The notes: a model not told the origin generated them from the letters alone. Shown: positions 27,002 to 37,645, numbered from the stretch's first letter. The stretch: 64,000 nucleotides of DNA from Capsicum annuum (GCF_002878395.1 NC_061114.1:142563090-142627089); one strand, 5' to 3'. Translations and numbers: made by a program.

Positions 27002-27223
27002 AGTTGCAAGACAACTTTGGAAGGCATCTTGATGATAATTATTAAAGTCCTTGTTTTCTTAGAGTTAGTTTCTTTATAGGTTTTTTTAGTATTTCTCCAG
27101 TATTCTGAGTCTGTTCTAGTTTTAGATAATTTTAGTTTCCTTTCATTAAAGCTTTGTTTTAAGAACAATTGGAAATGTATGGAAAATTTCGCATTTGTTT
27201 CAAGTTTTTATTCTCTTTATTTC

Positions 27224-27225
<2 letters not shown>

Positions 27226-27257
<32 letters not shown>
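27226..27257. repeat. (AT)n microsatellite
   Basis: About 16 uninterrupted AT units just upstream of the recurring motif at 27275. A similar AT tract lies at 35462-35492 in the 3' UTR. Confidence 0.85.
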
Positions 27258-27261
<4 letters not shown>

Positions 27262-27274
27262 TTACCATATCCAT

Positions 27275-27340
27275 GAACTACGTGATGATCTGATTCATGT
27301 AAAACATGATACGTAGGCAACCCTCGGTGGGTGCGATCAA
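27275..27340 (+). other. Recurring non-coding motif of element O, copy 1
   Basis: Core gaactacg, then gatctgattc about ten bases on, then tacgtaggcaaccc. Related copies lie at 35244-35310 and 38425-38494. It begins 274 nt after the ORF1 stop. Confidence 0.7.
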
Positions 27341-27632
27341 ATATTTTTTCAAGTTTCAAGTAACAATTTTAAGATGCTGGCATTAAATAATGAGAAAAAA
27401 AATTAATTCACCCAAGCCGGGATGAAACAAGAGGGTTTTCCTAAGTCCATTTCAGGAAGGAAATTACTTAAGTGCATGACATTTGAGTTAGTTATGAATA
27501 TATCAATATTTTTAAAAGCTCTAAATCCTAACATATTTGTTTTTGTTTCATAAGAGAGACAGAATAAGGTGGTTGGTTGTGGTTAAGCTGGCCTCTAATC
27601 CGTACAACACAAGGTATAAAGGAAAAAGAAAG

Positions 27633-29972
27633 ATGACTCGAAAAGATGGAACAGAATCTGATAATGAAGAAGGTCGAGATCAGTTAGTTCCATGAGAGCT
27701 TGCATCTTTGGAGAAGAATAGGTTGTTAAAGCAACAAATTGCGGAAATATATCTGGCCTAGGCAAATGGACAAGCCCTACCTTCCTTGATTCCTGGCCTT
27801 TCAGATACAAAACATCCCAGTTCTACTCAAGCCTAAGTCAATGATCCACTTTATCCGCCTGGATTTGGTTCATACGCTAATGTGTCTAGCGCTGCTGGCA
27901 CATCCACCATGCGTCCTCCAAATCCATCATTCATGAATAACCCACTTTTTATTCCGGTCGTGACAACTAATATAAATCCTCCATCAATAATACAGAAGCC
28001 TATCAACGAGCTAAATCATGATCAACTCTATCCTCCTAAATTGGCATTCAAACCCGTAAATTCATATCAGCCCACTCATCAGCCTGAGTCTCATATCGTG
28101 ATTGAGAAGGCTATTATGAATGAAAAACTAGAAGAGATAGCTAGAAAAATGAGGAGTCTGGAGTAGAGTATGAGAAATATACAAGGATTGGGAGGACACA
28201 AAAGCGTCTCTTTCAAAGACCTGTGTATGTTCCCTAATGTTGATTTGCCAATAGGGTTCAAGACCCCAAAATTCGACAAATATAGTGGTCATGGTGACCC
28301 AGTGGCCCACTTAAAAAGGTATTGCAATCAACTCAGAGGAGCAGGAGGGAAAGAGGAGATGCTTATGGCCTATTTTGGAGAAAGTCTAACGGGAATAGCC
28401 TCAGAATGGTTTATCAATCAAGACATCTCCCATTGGCACGTTTGGGATGATATGGCTCAAGATTTTGTACAACAATTTCAATACAATCTCGATATTATCC
28501 CTGACCACACTTCTCTCACTAATATGAAGAAAAAACCATCTGAAAGTTTTTGAGAGTTTGACATAAAATGGAGAGAACAGGCATCTAGAGTCAAACCGCC
28601 ACTGAAGGACCAGGAATTGATTAACGTTTTTCTCCAAACTCAAGAGTCCGATTATTTTCATCATTTACTAGCCGCGGTTGGTAAACCTTTCGCCGAAGCA
28701 ATAAAAATTGGGGAAATAGTAGAGAATGGAATCAAATCAGGAAAAATCATGAGCCAAACCGCCCTCAGGGCCACTACACAAGCCATTCAAAGTGGATCAG
28801 GCAGTTTCGAAAATCAGAAAAAGAAGGAGGAAGGATCCATGATGGCATCAGGACCGAGCAATGCCCAACGGGGATGGAACTCCCCTTACGTTCATGTCCA
28901 ATAGGGACAACCCAGCCCTCCTCAACATTATTATACACCTCAACCTGCTGTTCTTAATGCTCAAGCGTATGCCCGACCTCCTCAGTGTCCACAATGGCGG
29001 GCACCTGTGCCATAAGGTTTTCGTTCGCGGCAGGCAAATTTACAAGCCCCTCGTAATCCATATCTTCAGGCAGACTATACAAGAGAACAAAGGCCAAGGG
29101 AAAAATTTACCCTAATTGGAGAATCATATACGAGCCTGTTGCAGAGATTGGTCAAATTAGGATGGATTGAACCTGTTTTGCCTTTCAAAGTGGATCCGAA
29201 TGCAAGTTGGTTTGATCCTAATGTAAGGTGTGAGTACCATTCAAACGTCCAAGGTCACAGTACCAAAAATTGTTGGAATTTGAAGAGAGCCATTGAAAAG
29301 TTAATCGAAAGCAAGGCAATCGTAATACAAAAAGAAGAAACACCGAATGTCACCGAGAATCCACTTCCTAATCACAGTAACCCACACATCGTGGGAATGA
29401 TTTTTAATGATAGAGACTATAAGCCAACAAGCCAAGCAATGGTAGAAATAGGCACCTTGAAGGAGAACCCGGGTGAAGCACTGAAGTATATGCAAAGAGA
29501 ACCACTGATCGTGAAAGGAGCGAGTTCCATTATAAGACCCCGAGATTCAGAAAAGATGGTATTGTATGTTCCTGCAAAGCTAAAGGGAATAGCACAAGAT
29601 GGGCCAAAACTATATGTTTCAAGTGGTCTCGCATAGTTCGACCAACAGCGCAACAACATGAGAAAGATAACAGAGCCAATTGTCATAAAACACGCAGCAC
29701 AGCTCCCAGTAACAAGCTTGAAAACCATCCCATGGAACTACAACAAAACCATGGTGATGTACAAAGAAAAATAGGTCATGGAAGAAACAAATGAAACAGG
29801 GGGTTTGACTCGATCAGGAAGATGCTATGTTCCAGAAGAATTAAGGAGACCAAAACAGTTTAAAGATAGTCAAGGGCTAATGAAAAAACCTGTTACAAAT
29901 GAAGAGGCTAAGGAATTTCTGAAGAAAATAAAAACCCAAGACTATTCCATTGTCGATCAATTGAGGAAAACC
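27633..29972 (+). pseudogene. gag: Element O gag (broken by nine in-frame stops)
   Basis: The ATG at 27633 opens a single frame of about 780 codons that runs to a frameshift near 29972, interrupted only by stops at 27693, 27759, 27834, 28164, 28551, 28902, 29013, 29634 and 29772. The capsid core at 28170-28700 shows FDKYSGHGDPVAHLKRYC, GIASEWFINQD and WREQASRVKPP, the typical gypsy capsid pattern. A CEYHSNVQGHSTKNCWNLK stretch near 29231-29285 is a zinc-knuckle-like C/H cluster of the Tat type. All nine stops can be reached from CGA, CAG or CAA by one C-to-T change. Keeping one frame through nine nonsense sites points to point decay, not indels. Confidence 0.88.
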
Positions 29973-31126
29973 TGGCTCAAATCTCATTACTATCCCTGCT
30001 GCTACATTCTAAAGAACATTGTCAGGCATTGATTAAGTTGTTGAATGAAGCATACGCCCCGAAGGAAACTATGGTATGTCAAATAAAAAGGACGGTTCGT
30101 AGAATATTTGAAGCAAATAGAATCACTTTCACTGATGATGAGTTACCCACAGAAGGTTCTGGCCACAACAAGACTTTGTATCTGACTATCAAATGCGAAG
30201 GGTATTACATAAAAGGGGTAATGATCGATGGAGGTCCAGGAGTAGATATCTGTCCTCTCTCTACTTTGCAAAAATTAAAAATCAGCCCAGATAGGATTCA
30301 GTCCAATAATGTATGTGTTCGGGCTTTTGATGGTGCAAAATGAGACACAATTGGTGAGGTAGATCTTTCATTGATTATTGGACCAGTTGAGTTTACGATC
30401 ACCTTTCAAGTAATAGACATGGATACTTCCTACAACCAACTTTTAGGAAGACCATGGATCCATACGGCCAGAGCCATACCTTCTACTTTGCATCAAGTAG
30501 TTAAGTTTGAACACGACAATTAGGAAATTATTGTACATAGAGAGGATAACCTTCCCATATATCGAGATCCTTCTGTACCCTGTATCGAAACAAAAGGGGG
30601 TTGTGAATCTTCCATTTATCAAGCCTTTGAAATTGTGATAGCTGATCAAGTTGTGAAAGGCACGCCGATTCCAGGGCCTTATCTCTCTTCTACTTCAATC
30701 ATGGTGGCTAGCCAAATACTACAAAATGGTTATGAACCGGGAAAACGATTAGGGGTTTCGCTGCAAAGAATTATAAACCCTGTAGATCCATGTGGTAGCC
30801 ACAACTCCTTTGGCTTAGGCTTTAAGCCTACCACAGCAGATAGAAAATGGGCAAAAGAGCAGAAAAAGAAGGCTTGGAAATTGACAAGTCCGATTCCACA
30901 CATTAGCCAATCTTTCACGAAAGCTCAAAAGAAAGAAAATCAATACCCATATACTAACAAGGATGTGGATGAAATATGTCAAGGTCTCAAGGAAATGTTT
31001 TATAAAATAAGCATGGTTCAGATGGATGAATGCCCTAGCCATACAGATGTGCAGTTCATCGGGCCAAATATTAAGCTCACTAACTGGGAAGCCACTCCTC
31101 TCCCCATAAAGAAGGAGTCTTGGTAG
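29973..31126 (+). pseudogene. Element O aspartic protease region (broken)
   Basis: The frame shifts near 29972 and then runs to the TAG at 31124, with internal stops at 30341 (TGA) and 30522 (TAG). The active-site region reads KGVMIDGGPGVDICPLSTL (about 30218-30274) with the catalytic Asp present; the residue after the two glycines is proline. The protease tail is visible as YNQLLGRPWIHTARAIP (about 30430-30480). A long linker follows with GYEPGKRLGVSLQRI, a segment seen between protease and RT in Tat elements. The final codons overlap the candidate intron donor, so unspliced RNA would end translation here at 31126. Confidence 0.82.
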
Positions 31127-31320
31127 TTTATTTTGTTGTTTCGTTTTTCTTTTTTTTGTATTTTGGACTATTCTCAGGGTTGTAGTCCACATAGTTTAGT
31201 TGCTCTTCTTTCATGTGAACCCTCTTATCCTTTCCGATTCAACTAAATAAAATTCAAGTTTTCTAGTAAATTTATCTTTTTTTCCCTCTTTTAATTTTTA
31301 TTTTTTTTATCTTATTTCAG
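31123..31320 (+). other. Element O candidate intron between protease and RT
   Basis: 198 nt starting gtagtttatt and ending in a long T-rich tract with ttatttcag at 31312-31320. Removing it takes out the protease-end TAG and keeps the reading frame, because both the upstream frame and the RT frame beginning at 31322 are in phase. Ogre elements are known to carry a partly spliced intron at exactly this place. Splicing itself is not visible in DNA, so the donor is a prediction. Confidence 0.65.
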
Positions 31321-32555
31321 TTATGTTAATACTGGCTTCGATAACATGGCATGTATGTGAAGTTCACATTTAGATCCTAAAAAGTTGTCTAATCTCGAAT
31401 CAGCAAACCAAACGATAGATGAATACGATGAAGGTGAAGCAGATAAGAAAGTCAAAAAAGGATTGGATCAATTTAAGGATAAACCCAAACCCAATTTAAA
31501 TGACACTGAGATAATAAATTTAGGAACTGGTAAGGAGGTTAGAAAAATAAAAATAAGTATTCATGCGGATCAGAATAGCAGAAATGATATTGTCCAGATT
31601 TTGATCGAGTATAAGGATGTTTTTGCTTGGTCTTATGATGATACGCCGGGTCTAAGCACAGATTTGGTAGTCCACAAACTGCCTACATACCCTGATTTTT
31701 CACCGGTCCAGCAAAAGGAAAGAAAGTTTAAAACTGACGTAAGCGATAACATCAAAGAGAAAATCATGAAGCAATTGAATGCGAACGTGATCAGGGTCGC
31801 TCAGTACCGCTCAGTACACATGGTTGGCTAATGTGGTGCCCGTACCGAAGAAAGATGGCAAAATTAGAGTTTGTGTTGATTATAGGAATTTGAACAAAGC
31901 AAGCCCTAAAGATAACTTTCCGCTACCCAATATTCATATCCTTGTTGATAATTATGCTAAACATGAGATCCAATATTTCATGGATTGTTATGACGGATAC
32001 CACTAGATCTTGATGGATGAAACAGATGCAGAAAAGACTGCTTTCACCACCCTGTGGGGTACTTATTGCTACAGGGTCATGCCATTTGGTTTAAAGAATA
32101 CGGGAGCTACGTACATGAGAGCTATGACTACTATTTTTCATGACATGATGCACAAGGAAGTAGAAGTATATGTTGATGATGTCATTATCAAGTCCAAGAC
32201 ATGAGTCGATCACGTATATGACTTAAGGAAATTCTTTGAAAGATTGCGAAAGTATAATCTTAAGCTCAATCCAGCCAAGTGTGCATTTGGAGTTCCATCT
32301 GAAAAACTTTTGGGTTTCATAATTAGCCGTAGAGGCATTGAATTAGACCCCTCCAAGGTAAAATCTATTCGAGAATTGCCGCCTCCGAAGAATAAAATTG
32401 AGGTCATGATTTTTCTTGGAAGGCTGAATTATATAAGCAGATTCATCGCTCGGCTCAGCACTACATGTGAACCGATATTTAAGTTGCTAAAAAAGGATGC
32501 TGCTATCTAATGGACAGAAGAATGTGAAGAATCATTTGATAAGATTAAAGAATAT
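31321..32555 (+). pseudogene. pol: Element O reverse transcriptase (broken)
   Basis: The exon after the candidate acceptor reads YVNTGFDNMACM then a TGA, and continues with KPKPNLNDTEIINLG and the RT lead-in DVFAWSYDDTPGLSTD. A direct 10-bp duplication at 31798-31817 shifts the frame. The RT core resumes in a new frame at 31824 with VVPVPKKDGKIRVCVDYRNL, FMDCYDGYH, MPFGLKNTGATYMRAM and the catalytic YVDDVIIKSK (32168-32199), all intact. Stops at 32007 (TAG), 32202 (TGA) and 32508 (TAA) interrupt it. The thumb follows at 32244-32510. It would not make an active enzyme as it stands. Confidence 0.9.
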
Positions 32556-33671
32556 TTGGCAAATCCTCCAGTACTGGTCCTACCGGATCCTGGTAGGCCA
32601 TTATTTCTATATCTGTCAGTGATGGACAATTCTTTTGGTTGTGTTTTGGGACAGCATGATATCACAGGCAAAAAGGAACAAGCAATCTATTATTTGAGCA
32701 AAAATTTCATGAGTTACGAGGTAAAATATACTCTTTTAGAAAAGACGTGTTGCGCCCTAACTTGGATTGCTCAGAAGTTGAAGCACTATCTTTCGTCCTA
32801 CACAACCTATCTCGTATCTCGAATGGATCCTTTAAAGTATATTTTTCAAAAACCTATGCCCACAGGCAGACTGGCGAAGTGGCAGATTTTACTTACAGAA
32901 TTCGACATTGTGTATGTTACTCGTACCGTTATGAAAGCACAAGCATTGGCCGATCATTTGGTAGAGAACACAGTTGACAATGATTATGAGCCTTTGCGAA
33001 CTTACTTTCCTGATGAAGAGATAAATTCAATTGAGGAAGAAGTTCAAGATGATATGTATGCGTGGAAATTATATTTTGATGGGGCAGTCAATGTCAAAGC
33101 AGTAGGAATTGGGGCGGTTCTTGTCTCACCGACCAGGCATCATCATCCCGCCACAGCACGACTCGGTTTCTTTTGTACTAATAACACAGCAGAATATGAA
33201 GCTTGCATCATGGGGTTAAATATAGCAATAAATCTGGATGTACACAAGCTAGTGGTGTTGGGAGATTCCGAATTACTCATTCGACAAATTCAAGGTGAAT
33301 GGGAAACGAGAGATATCAAGCTCATTCCATACAAACAGTTCTTAGAGAACCTTAGCAAACGGTTCAAGTCTATCAAGTTTAGATATATTCCCAGATCCCA
33401 TAATGAGCTAGCTGATGCCCTGGCTACCCTAGCTTTCATGCTCCCATACCCAGGAAATACGCATCTCGACCTATTAGAGATACAGATACGAGATCAACAT
33501 GGTTATTGCAATATAATTGATGCAGAACCAGATAATGAACCTTGGTACTACGATATCAAACGCTTCCTAAAGTCAAAAGAATATCCAATACACGCCAATG
33601 CAGATCAAAAAAGGACTATTAGGAGACTTGCTAATGGTTTCTTCTTAAGTGGGGAGATTCTGTACAAATGA
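32556..33671 (+). pseudogene. Element O dual RNase H block (longest open stretch, 371 codons)
   Basis: The first half (about residues 1-150) is the usual gypsy RNase H position: FLYLSVMDNSFGCVLGQHD, then YYLSKNFMSYEVKYTLLEK. It lacks the usual catalytic Asp in its first strand. The second half (about residues 170-300) is a complete second RNase H: LYFDGAVN, CTNNTAEYEACIMGL, VLGDSELLIRQIQGEWE and SHNELADALATLA, carrying the Asp-Glu-Asp-Asp set. A second, archaeal-like RNase H is an established mark of Tat elements. The block has no upstream start of its own; it follows the stop at 32508 in the same frame and ends in TGA at 33669, after which the frame changes. Confidence 0.9.
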
Positions 33672-34256
33672 ACCCCAGACTTGAACTTGTTGAGATGTAA
33701 CATATTTGGGAAGCTGAAAGAATCATGAATGAGGTACATTCGGGGGTATGTGGTTCGCATATGAATGGCTATGTTTTAGTGAAGAAGATTATGCGGGCAG
33801 GATATTATTGGTTAACTATGGAGTAAGATTGCTTTCGCTTTGTTCGCAAGTGTCATCAGTGTCAAATTCATGGTGATTTGATTAACTCGCCACTTTCAGA
33901 GCTGCATCCTATGTCTGCTCCTTGGCCATTCGTTGCTTGGGGCATGGATATAATCGGTCCAATAGAACCAAAAGCTTCTAATGGGCATCGATTCATACTG
34001 GTCGCTATTGACTATTTCACCAAATTGGTAGAAGCTACTACTTTCAAATCAGTCACGAAGAAAATAGTAGTGGATTTCGTTCATTCGAACATCATATGTC
34101 GTTTTGGTATACCAAAGTCCATTATCACAAACAATGCAACCACTCTCAATAGTCATCTAATGAAGGAGGTTTGTGAGTAATTCAAGATCGTGCATCATCA
34201 TTCTACCCCTTACCGTCCTAAAGCAAATGGAGCCGTTGAAGCAGCAAACAAGAATA

Positions 34257-34454
34257 TTAAAAAGATTCTTAGGAAAATGGTCCAAGGATCTCGACAGTGG
34301 CATGAGAAATTACCATTTTCTCTTTTAGGATATCATACAACTATCCGTACATCGACTGGCGCAACTCTTTATTTACTATTCTATGGGACTAAAGCTGTGA
34401 TACCCGCAGAAGTCGAAATTCCCTCACTTCGAATCATTGGTGAAGCCGAAATTG
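34257..34454 (+). repeat. Left copy of a 198-bp gap-flanking duplication
   Basis: Matches 34555-34752 with one C/T difference seen (cccgcagaag versus cccgtagaag). Ends exactly where the N run begins. Very likely an unmerged contig overlap and not biological. Confidence 0.9.
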
Positions 34455-34554
34455 NNNNNNNNNNNNNNNNNNNNNNNNNNNNNNNNNNNNNNNNNNNNNN
34501 NNNNNNNNNNNNNNNNNNNNNNNNNNNNNNNNNNNNNNNNNNNNNNNNNNNNNN
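34455..34554. other. Assembly gap, 100 N
   Basis: Exactly 100 N, a conventional placeholder length, so the true size is unknown and may be negative given the flanking duplication. Confidence 1.
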
Positions 34555-34752
34555 TTAAAAAGATTCTTAGGAAAATGGTCCAAGGATCTCGACAGTGGCA
34601 TGAGAAATTACCATTTTCTCTTTTAGGATATCATACAACTATCCGTACATCGACTGGCGCAACTCTTTATTTACTATTCTATGGGACTAAAGCTGTGATA
34701 CCCGTAGAAGTCGAAATTCCCTCACTTCGAATCATTGGTGAAGCCGAAATTG
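34555..34752 (+). repeat. Right copy of the 198-bp gap-flanking duplication
   Basis: Begins at the first base after the N run and repeats 34257-34454; after it the integrase continues without a break. Confidence 0.9.
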
Positions 34753-35243
34753 ATGATACTGAATGGGTCAAGTCTAGACTAGAACAATTATCCTTAATAG
34801 ATGAAAAAAGGTTGACGACAGTTTGCTTTGGTCAACTATACCAGCAGAGGATGGCGCGAGCTTACAATAAGAAGGTACGTCCTAGAAAATTCGAGGCCGA
34901 CCAACTTCTTGTAAAATACATCCTTCCACACCAAGAAGAGGCTAAAGGAAAGTTTGCTCCAAACTGGCAAGGTCTATACATAGTTAAACAAGTATTATCA
35001 AATGGACCTTTGCAACTTGCGGATCTGGATGAAAAAATGACAGAAAAAGCTATCAATGCCGATTCAGTCAAAAGATATTATATTTGACACATTTGTGCTT
35101 AATATTCTCAAGTTTAGATGATAAAAGGCCATCATTCTACTTAACTAAATGTCATTAATCCCTTGTCATCCCTTCTAGCCTTATTTACCTTTCCTTGCTT
35201 ACCCTCTTTGGAGTCAAAAAAAAAAAATTAATGCATTTGCATT

Positions 35244-35310
35244 GAACTACGCTCGATCTGATTCTTAAATGGATACGTAGGCAGCCATATATTGGGGTTC
35301 GGTCCGACAA
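35244..35310 (+). other. Recurring non-coding motif of element O, copy 2
   Basis: Core gaactacg, cgatctgattc, then ggatacgtaggcagcc and ggttcggtcc. It begins 157 nt after the integrase stop. Confidence 0.75.
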
Positions 35311-35461
35311 AAAACAAATCTTGGTATTTAAAAAAGATGAGATATATATCCTATTGTCACTTTTATATGGCTCTCAAGTTGTAATTTATCCTAAAAATCC
35401 TTTTCCCTTTGTCCATTAAAGACCTTCTGATCAATTTTTGAGAATGTCAAGCCTTGTATGC

Positions 35462-35492
35462 TGTATATATATATATATATATGTATATATAT
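35462..35492. repeat. (AT)n microsatellite
   Basis: About 15 AT units, broken once by a G. Confidence 0.8.
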
Positions 35493-35512
35493 AACGGGGG
35501 GATGGGCTTGTA

Positions 35513-35594
35513 GGTGAAAACCCATGGAGGCACCACAAGATATCAAAAAAAAAAAAATCTTATTGGTGAAAACCCTCAGGGGCACCATGAGACA
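35513..35594 (+). repeat. Two copies of a ggtgaaaaccc...ggcacca motif
   Basis: The copies at 35513-35540 and 35565-35594 share ggtgaaaaccc, then four to six bases, then ggcacca and a purine-rich tail. They are separated by a poly-A stretch. Confidence 0.6.
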
Positions 35595-35933
35595 ATGATG
35601 AACGAGACAATCGAAATTAGAGAGATCAATTGAGAAAATCCTAGAAAGAATGACTTTAGTCAAACAAAGTTTATCATGACAGGACAAAGATCAAAAAGGA
35701 TGATTGGATTTGATTGAAAGGTGTAGCCTAATTAGAGATTAGACGGTTTTGAAGGATCAAATATCTACTCCAAATTGTGTGTCATGCGTTATTGAAGTCA
35801 ATATACACCTCCAAATAAGCTTTCTTACTTTGCTGGTAGAAATACCTTCTATTCAAACATAATTCTTTTATTCCTTCTTTTGATTTTTCCTTATTTCATT
35901 TTTACACGCTCTGTTTTCTTTTATGCGTAAGGC

Positions 35934-36161
35934 TTGCACCAAATGCAAAATAAAGAAAAACGTGCAAAATTGACCATGGCTCCCAGTGAAATTGAGCAGA
36001 GATTATTGGGCGTTCACCACCTTGACAAGGACAGGGATCCAATTAAGATAAGTGTTACGAGTGAAGTATTTGAAAATGAAAAACAGAATCATACTGAAAC
36101 AAACAAAAATACAACAGAATTTGAAAGACGAAAATTCAAGCTCGCCAACAAATTAGTTTAA
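35934..36161 (+). CDS. Hypothetical 75-codon frame in element O 3' UTR
   Basis: Begins MHQMQNKEKRAKL and is rich in Lys, Glu, Asn and Thr, with no recognised domain. Its position in the 3' UTR and lack of support from neighbours make a real gene unlikely; a remnant or chance frame is the better reading. Confidence 0.15.
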   Translation: MHQMQNKEKRAKLTMAPSEIEQRLLGVHHLDKDRDPIKISVTSEVFENEKQNHTETNKNTTEFERRKFKLANKLV

Positions 36162-36472
36162 TCAACCGTATCAAGTTGGGGCAAGGATAAGGCAAACCTC
36201 TAAGGGATTCAAGGCCACAAATCAACTGCCAAGTTTAAAACTCACATTTTTTTCTTCTTTGCTTGAACAGGGGAAAAGCAATCTTGTGAAGTTTAGTGAA
36301 AAAAAAAACAAGTATAGCAAAGTTAAGTTTTCTTAAATTTTCTCTTTTCGTTATACTCCTATAATTCTAAGTTTGTATCAATATAATTATAATAATAATA
36401 ATAAAACCCCTCATATTCAAGACTGCGGCATTTTTTTTCTTTTCTAAAAAAAAAAAAAGTCCTAATCTTATC

Positions 36473-37645
36473 TTGTCTTCATAGGGCGCTATCCCCTAGT
36501 TGACATCTTTTTTGTCTTCATAGGGCGCCATCCCCTAGTGGACATCTTATTTCGTCTTCATAGGGCGTCATCCCCTAGTTGACATCTTATCTCATCTTCA
36601 TAGGGCACNNNNNNNNNNNNNNNNNNNNNNNNNNNNNNNNNNNNNNNNNNNNNNNNNNNNNNNNNNNNNNNNNNNNNNNNNNNNNNNNNNNNNNNNNNNN
36701 NNNNNNNNACATCTTTTTTGGCTTCATAGGGCACCATCCCCTAGTTGACATCTTATCTTATCTTCATAGGGTGCCATCCCCTAGTTGACATCTTATCTCG
36801 TCTTCATAGGGCGCCATCCCCTAGTTGACATCTTATCTCGTCTTCATAGGGCGCTATCCTCTAGTTGACATCTTATCTCGTCTTCATAGGGTGCCATCCC
36901 ATAGTGGACATCTTTTTCGTCTTCATAGGGCGCCATCCCCTAGTTGGGCGCTATCCCCTAGTTGATATCTTATCTCGTCTTCATAGGGCGCCATCCCCTA
37001 GTCGACATCTTTTTCGTCTTCATAGGGCGCCATCTCCTAGTTCACATCTTATCTCGTCTTCATAGGGCGCCATCCCCTAGTTGACATCTTATCTCGTCTT
37101 CATAGAGCGCTATCCCCTAGTTGACATCTTATCTTGTCTTCATAGGGCACCATCCCCTAGTTGACATCTTTTTTGTCTTCATAGGGCGCCATCCCCTAGT
37201 TGACATCTTATCTCATCTTCATAGGGCGCCATCCCCTAGTTGACATCTTTATTCGTCTTCATAGGGCGCCATCCCCTAGTGGACATCTTATTTCATCTTC
37301 GTAGGGCGTCATCCCCTAGTTGACATCTTATCTCGTCTTCATAGAATGCTATCCCCTAGTTGACATCTTTATTCATCTCCATAGGACGCTATCCCCTAGT
37401 GGACATCTTATTTCGTCTTCATAGGGATTCATCCCCTAGTGGACATTTTATTTCGTCTTCATAGGGCTTCATCCCCTAGTTGACATCTTATCTCGTCTTC
37501 ATAGGGCGGTATCGCTTAGTTGATATCTTATCTCGTCTTCATAGGGTGCTATCCCCTAGTTGACATCTTACCTTGTATTTATAGGGCGCCATCCCCAAGT
37601 TGACATTTTATTTCGTCTTTATAGGGCGCCTAGTTGACATTTTAG
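36473..37645 (+). repeat. Tandem array, about 40-bp unit, roughly 27 visible copies
   Basis: The unit holds gtcttcatagggcgcc, then atcccctagttgacatc, then ttatctc. Unit length varies between 38 and 40, mainly by ttttt versus ttatctc at the end. Two types alternate irregularly: one with tagttgaca and one with tagtggaca. One compound unit near 36925-36975 shows a partial internal duplication. The array is interrupted by the second assembly gap, so the real copy number is unknown. 3' UTR tandem repeats are a known Ogre feature and can seed satellite DNA. Confidence 0.92.
36609..36708. other. Assembly gap, 100 N, inside tandem array
   Basis: A 100-N placeholder. It falls within a repeat unit, which suggests the array could not be resolved by the assembly. 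Confidence 1.

Larger units (their letters stand above)
27002..27632 (+). other. Element O spacer between ORF1 and gag
   Basis: Non-coding. It has an AT microsatellite (27226-27257) followed directly by the first copy of a recurring non-coding motif (27275-27340). Nothing else is recognised. Confidence 0.6.
33672..35087 (+). pseudogene. Element O integrase (broken; contains assembly gap)
   Basis: The zinc-binding domain at about 33725-33877 keeps H-x6-H (EVHSGVCGSHMNG) and C-x2-C (KCHQCQ), with one TAA between. The catalytic core from 33878 shows GMDIIGP (first Asp), then IITNNATTLNS, where the second catalytic Asp position is Asn, then NGAVEAANKNI with the Glu. A TAA stop lies at 34178. The gap 34455-34554 and a duplicated 198-bp segment interrupt the core. 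The C-terminal part (34753-35087) reads ARAYNKKVRPRKF, GKFAPNWQGLYIVKQVL and SVKRYYI before the stop. The frame differs before and after the gap. Confidence 0.88.

Noticed and set aside
34437..35087. Single 216-codon protein crossing the N gap
   Set aside because: The gap-crossing translation is an artefact of 100 N and a duplicated segment; only the part after the gap is real integrase sequence.
36579..37065. Repeating reading frames in the tandem array (Ser/His/Pro-rich peptides)
   Set aside because: They are translations of the 40-bp minisatellite and run across an N gap; there is no start or codon constraint.
36473..37645. CRISPR-like array
   Set aside because: Units are head-to-tail with no unique spacers, and the context is a plant retrotransposon 3' UTR.
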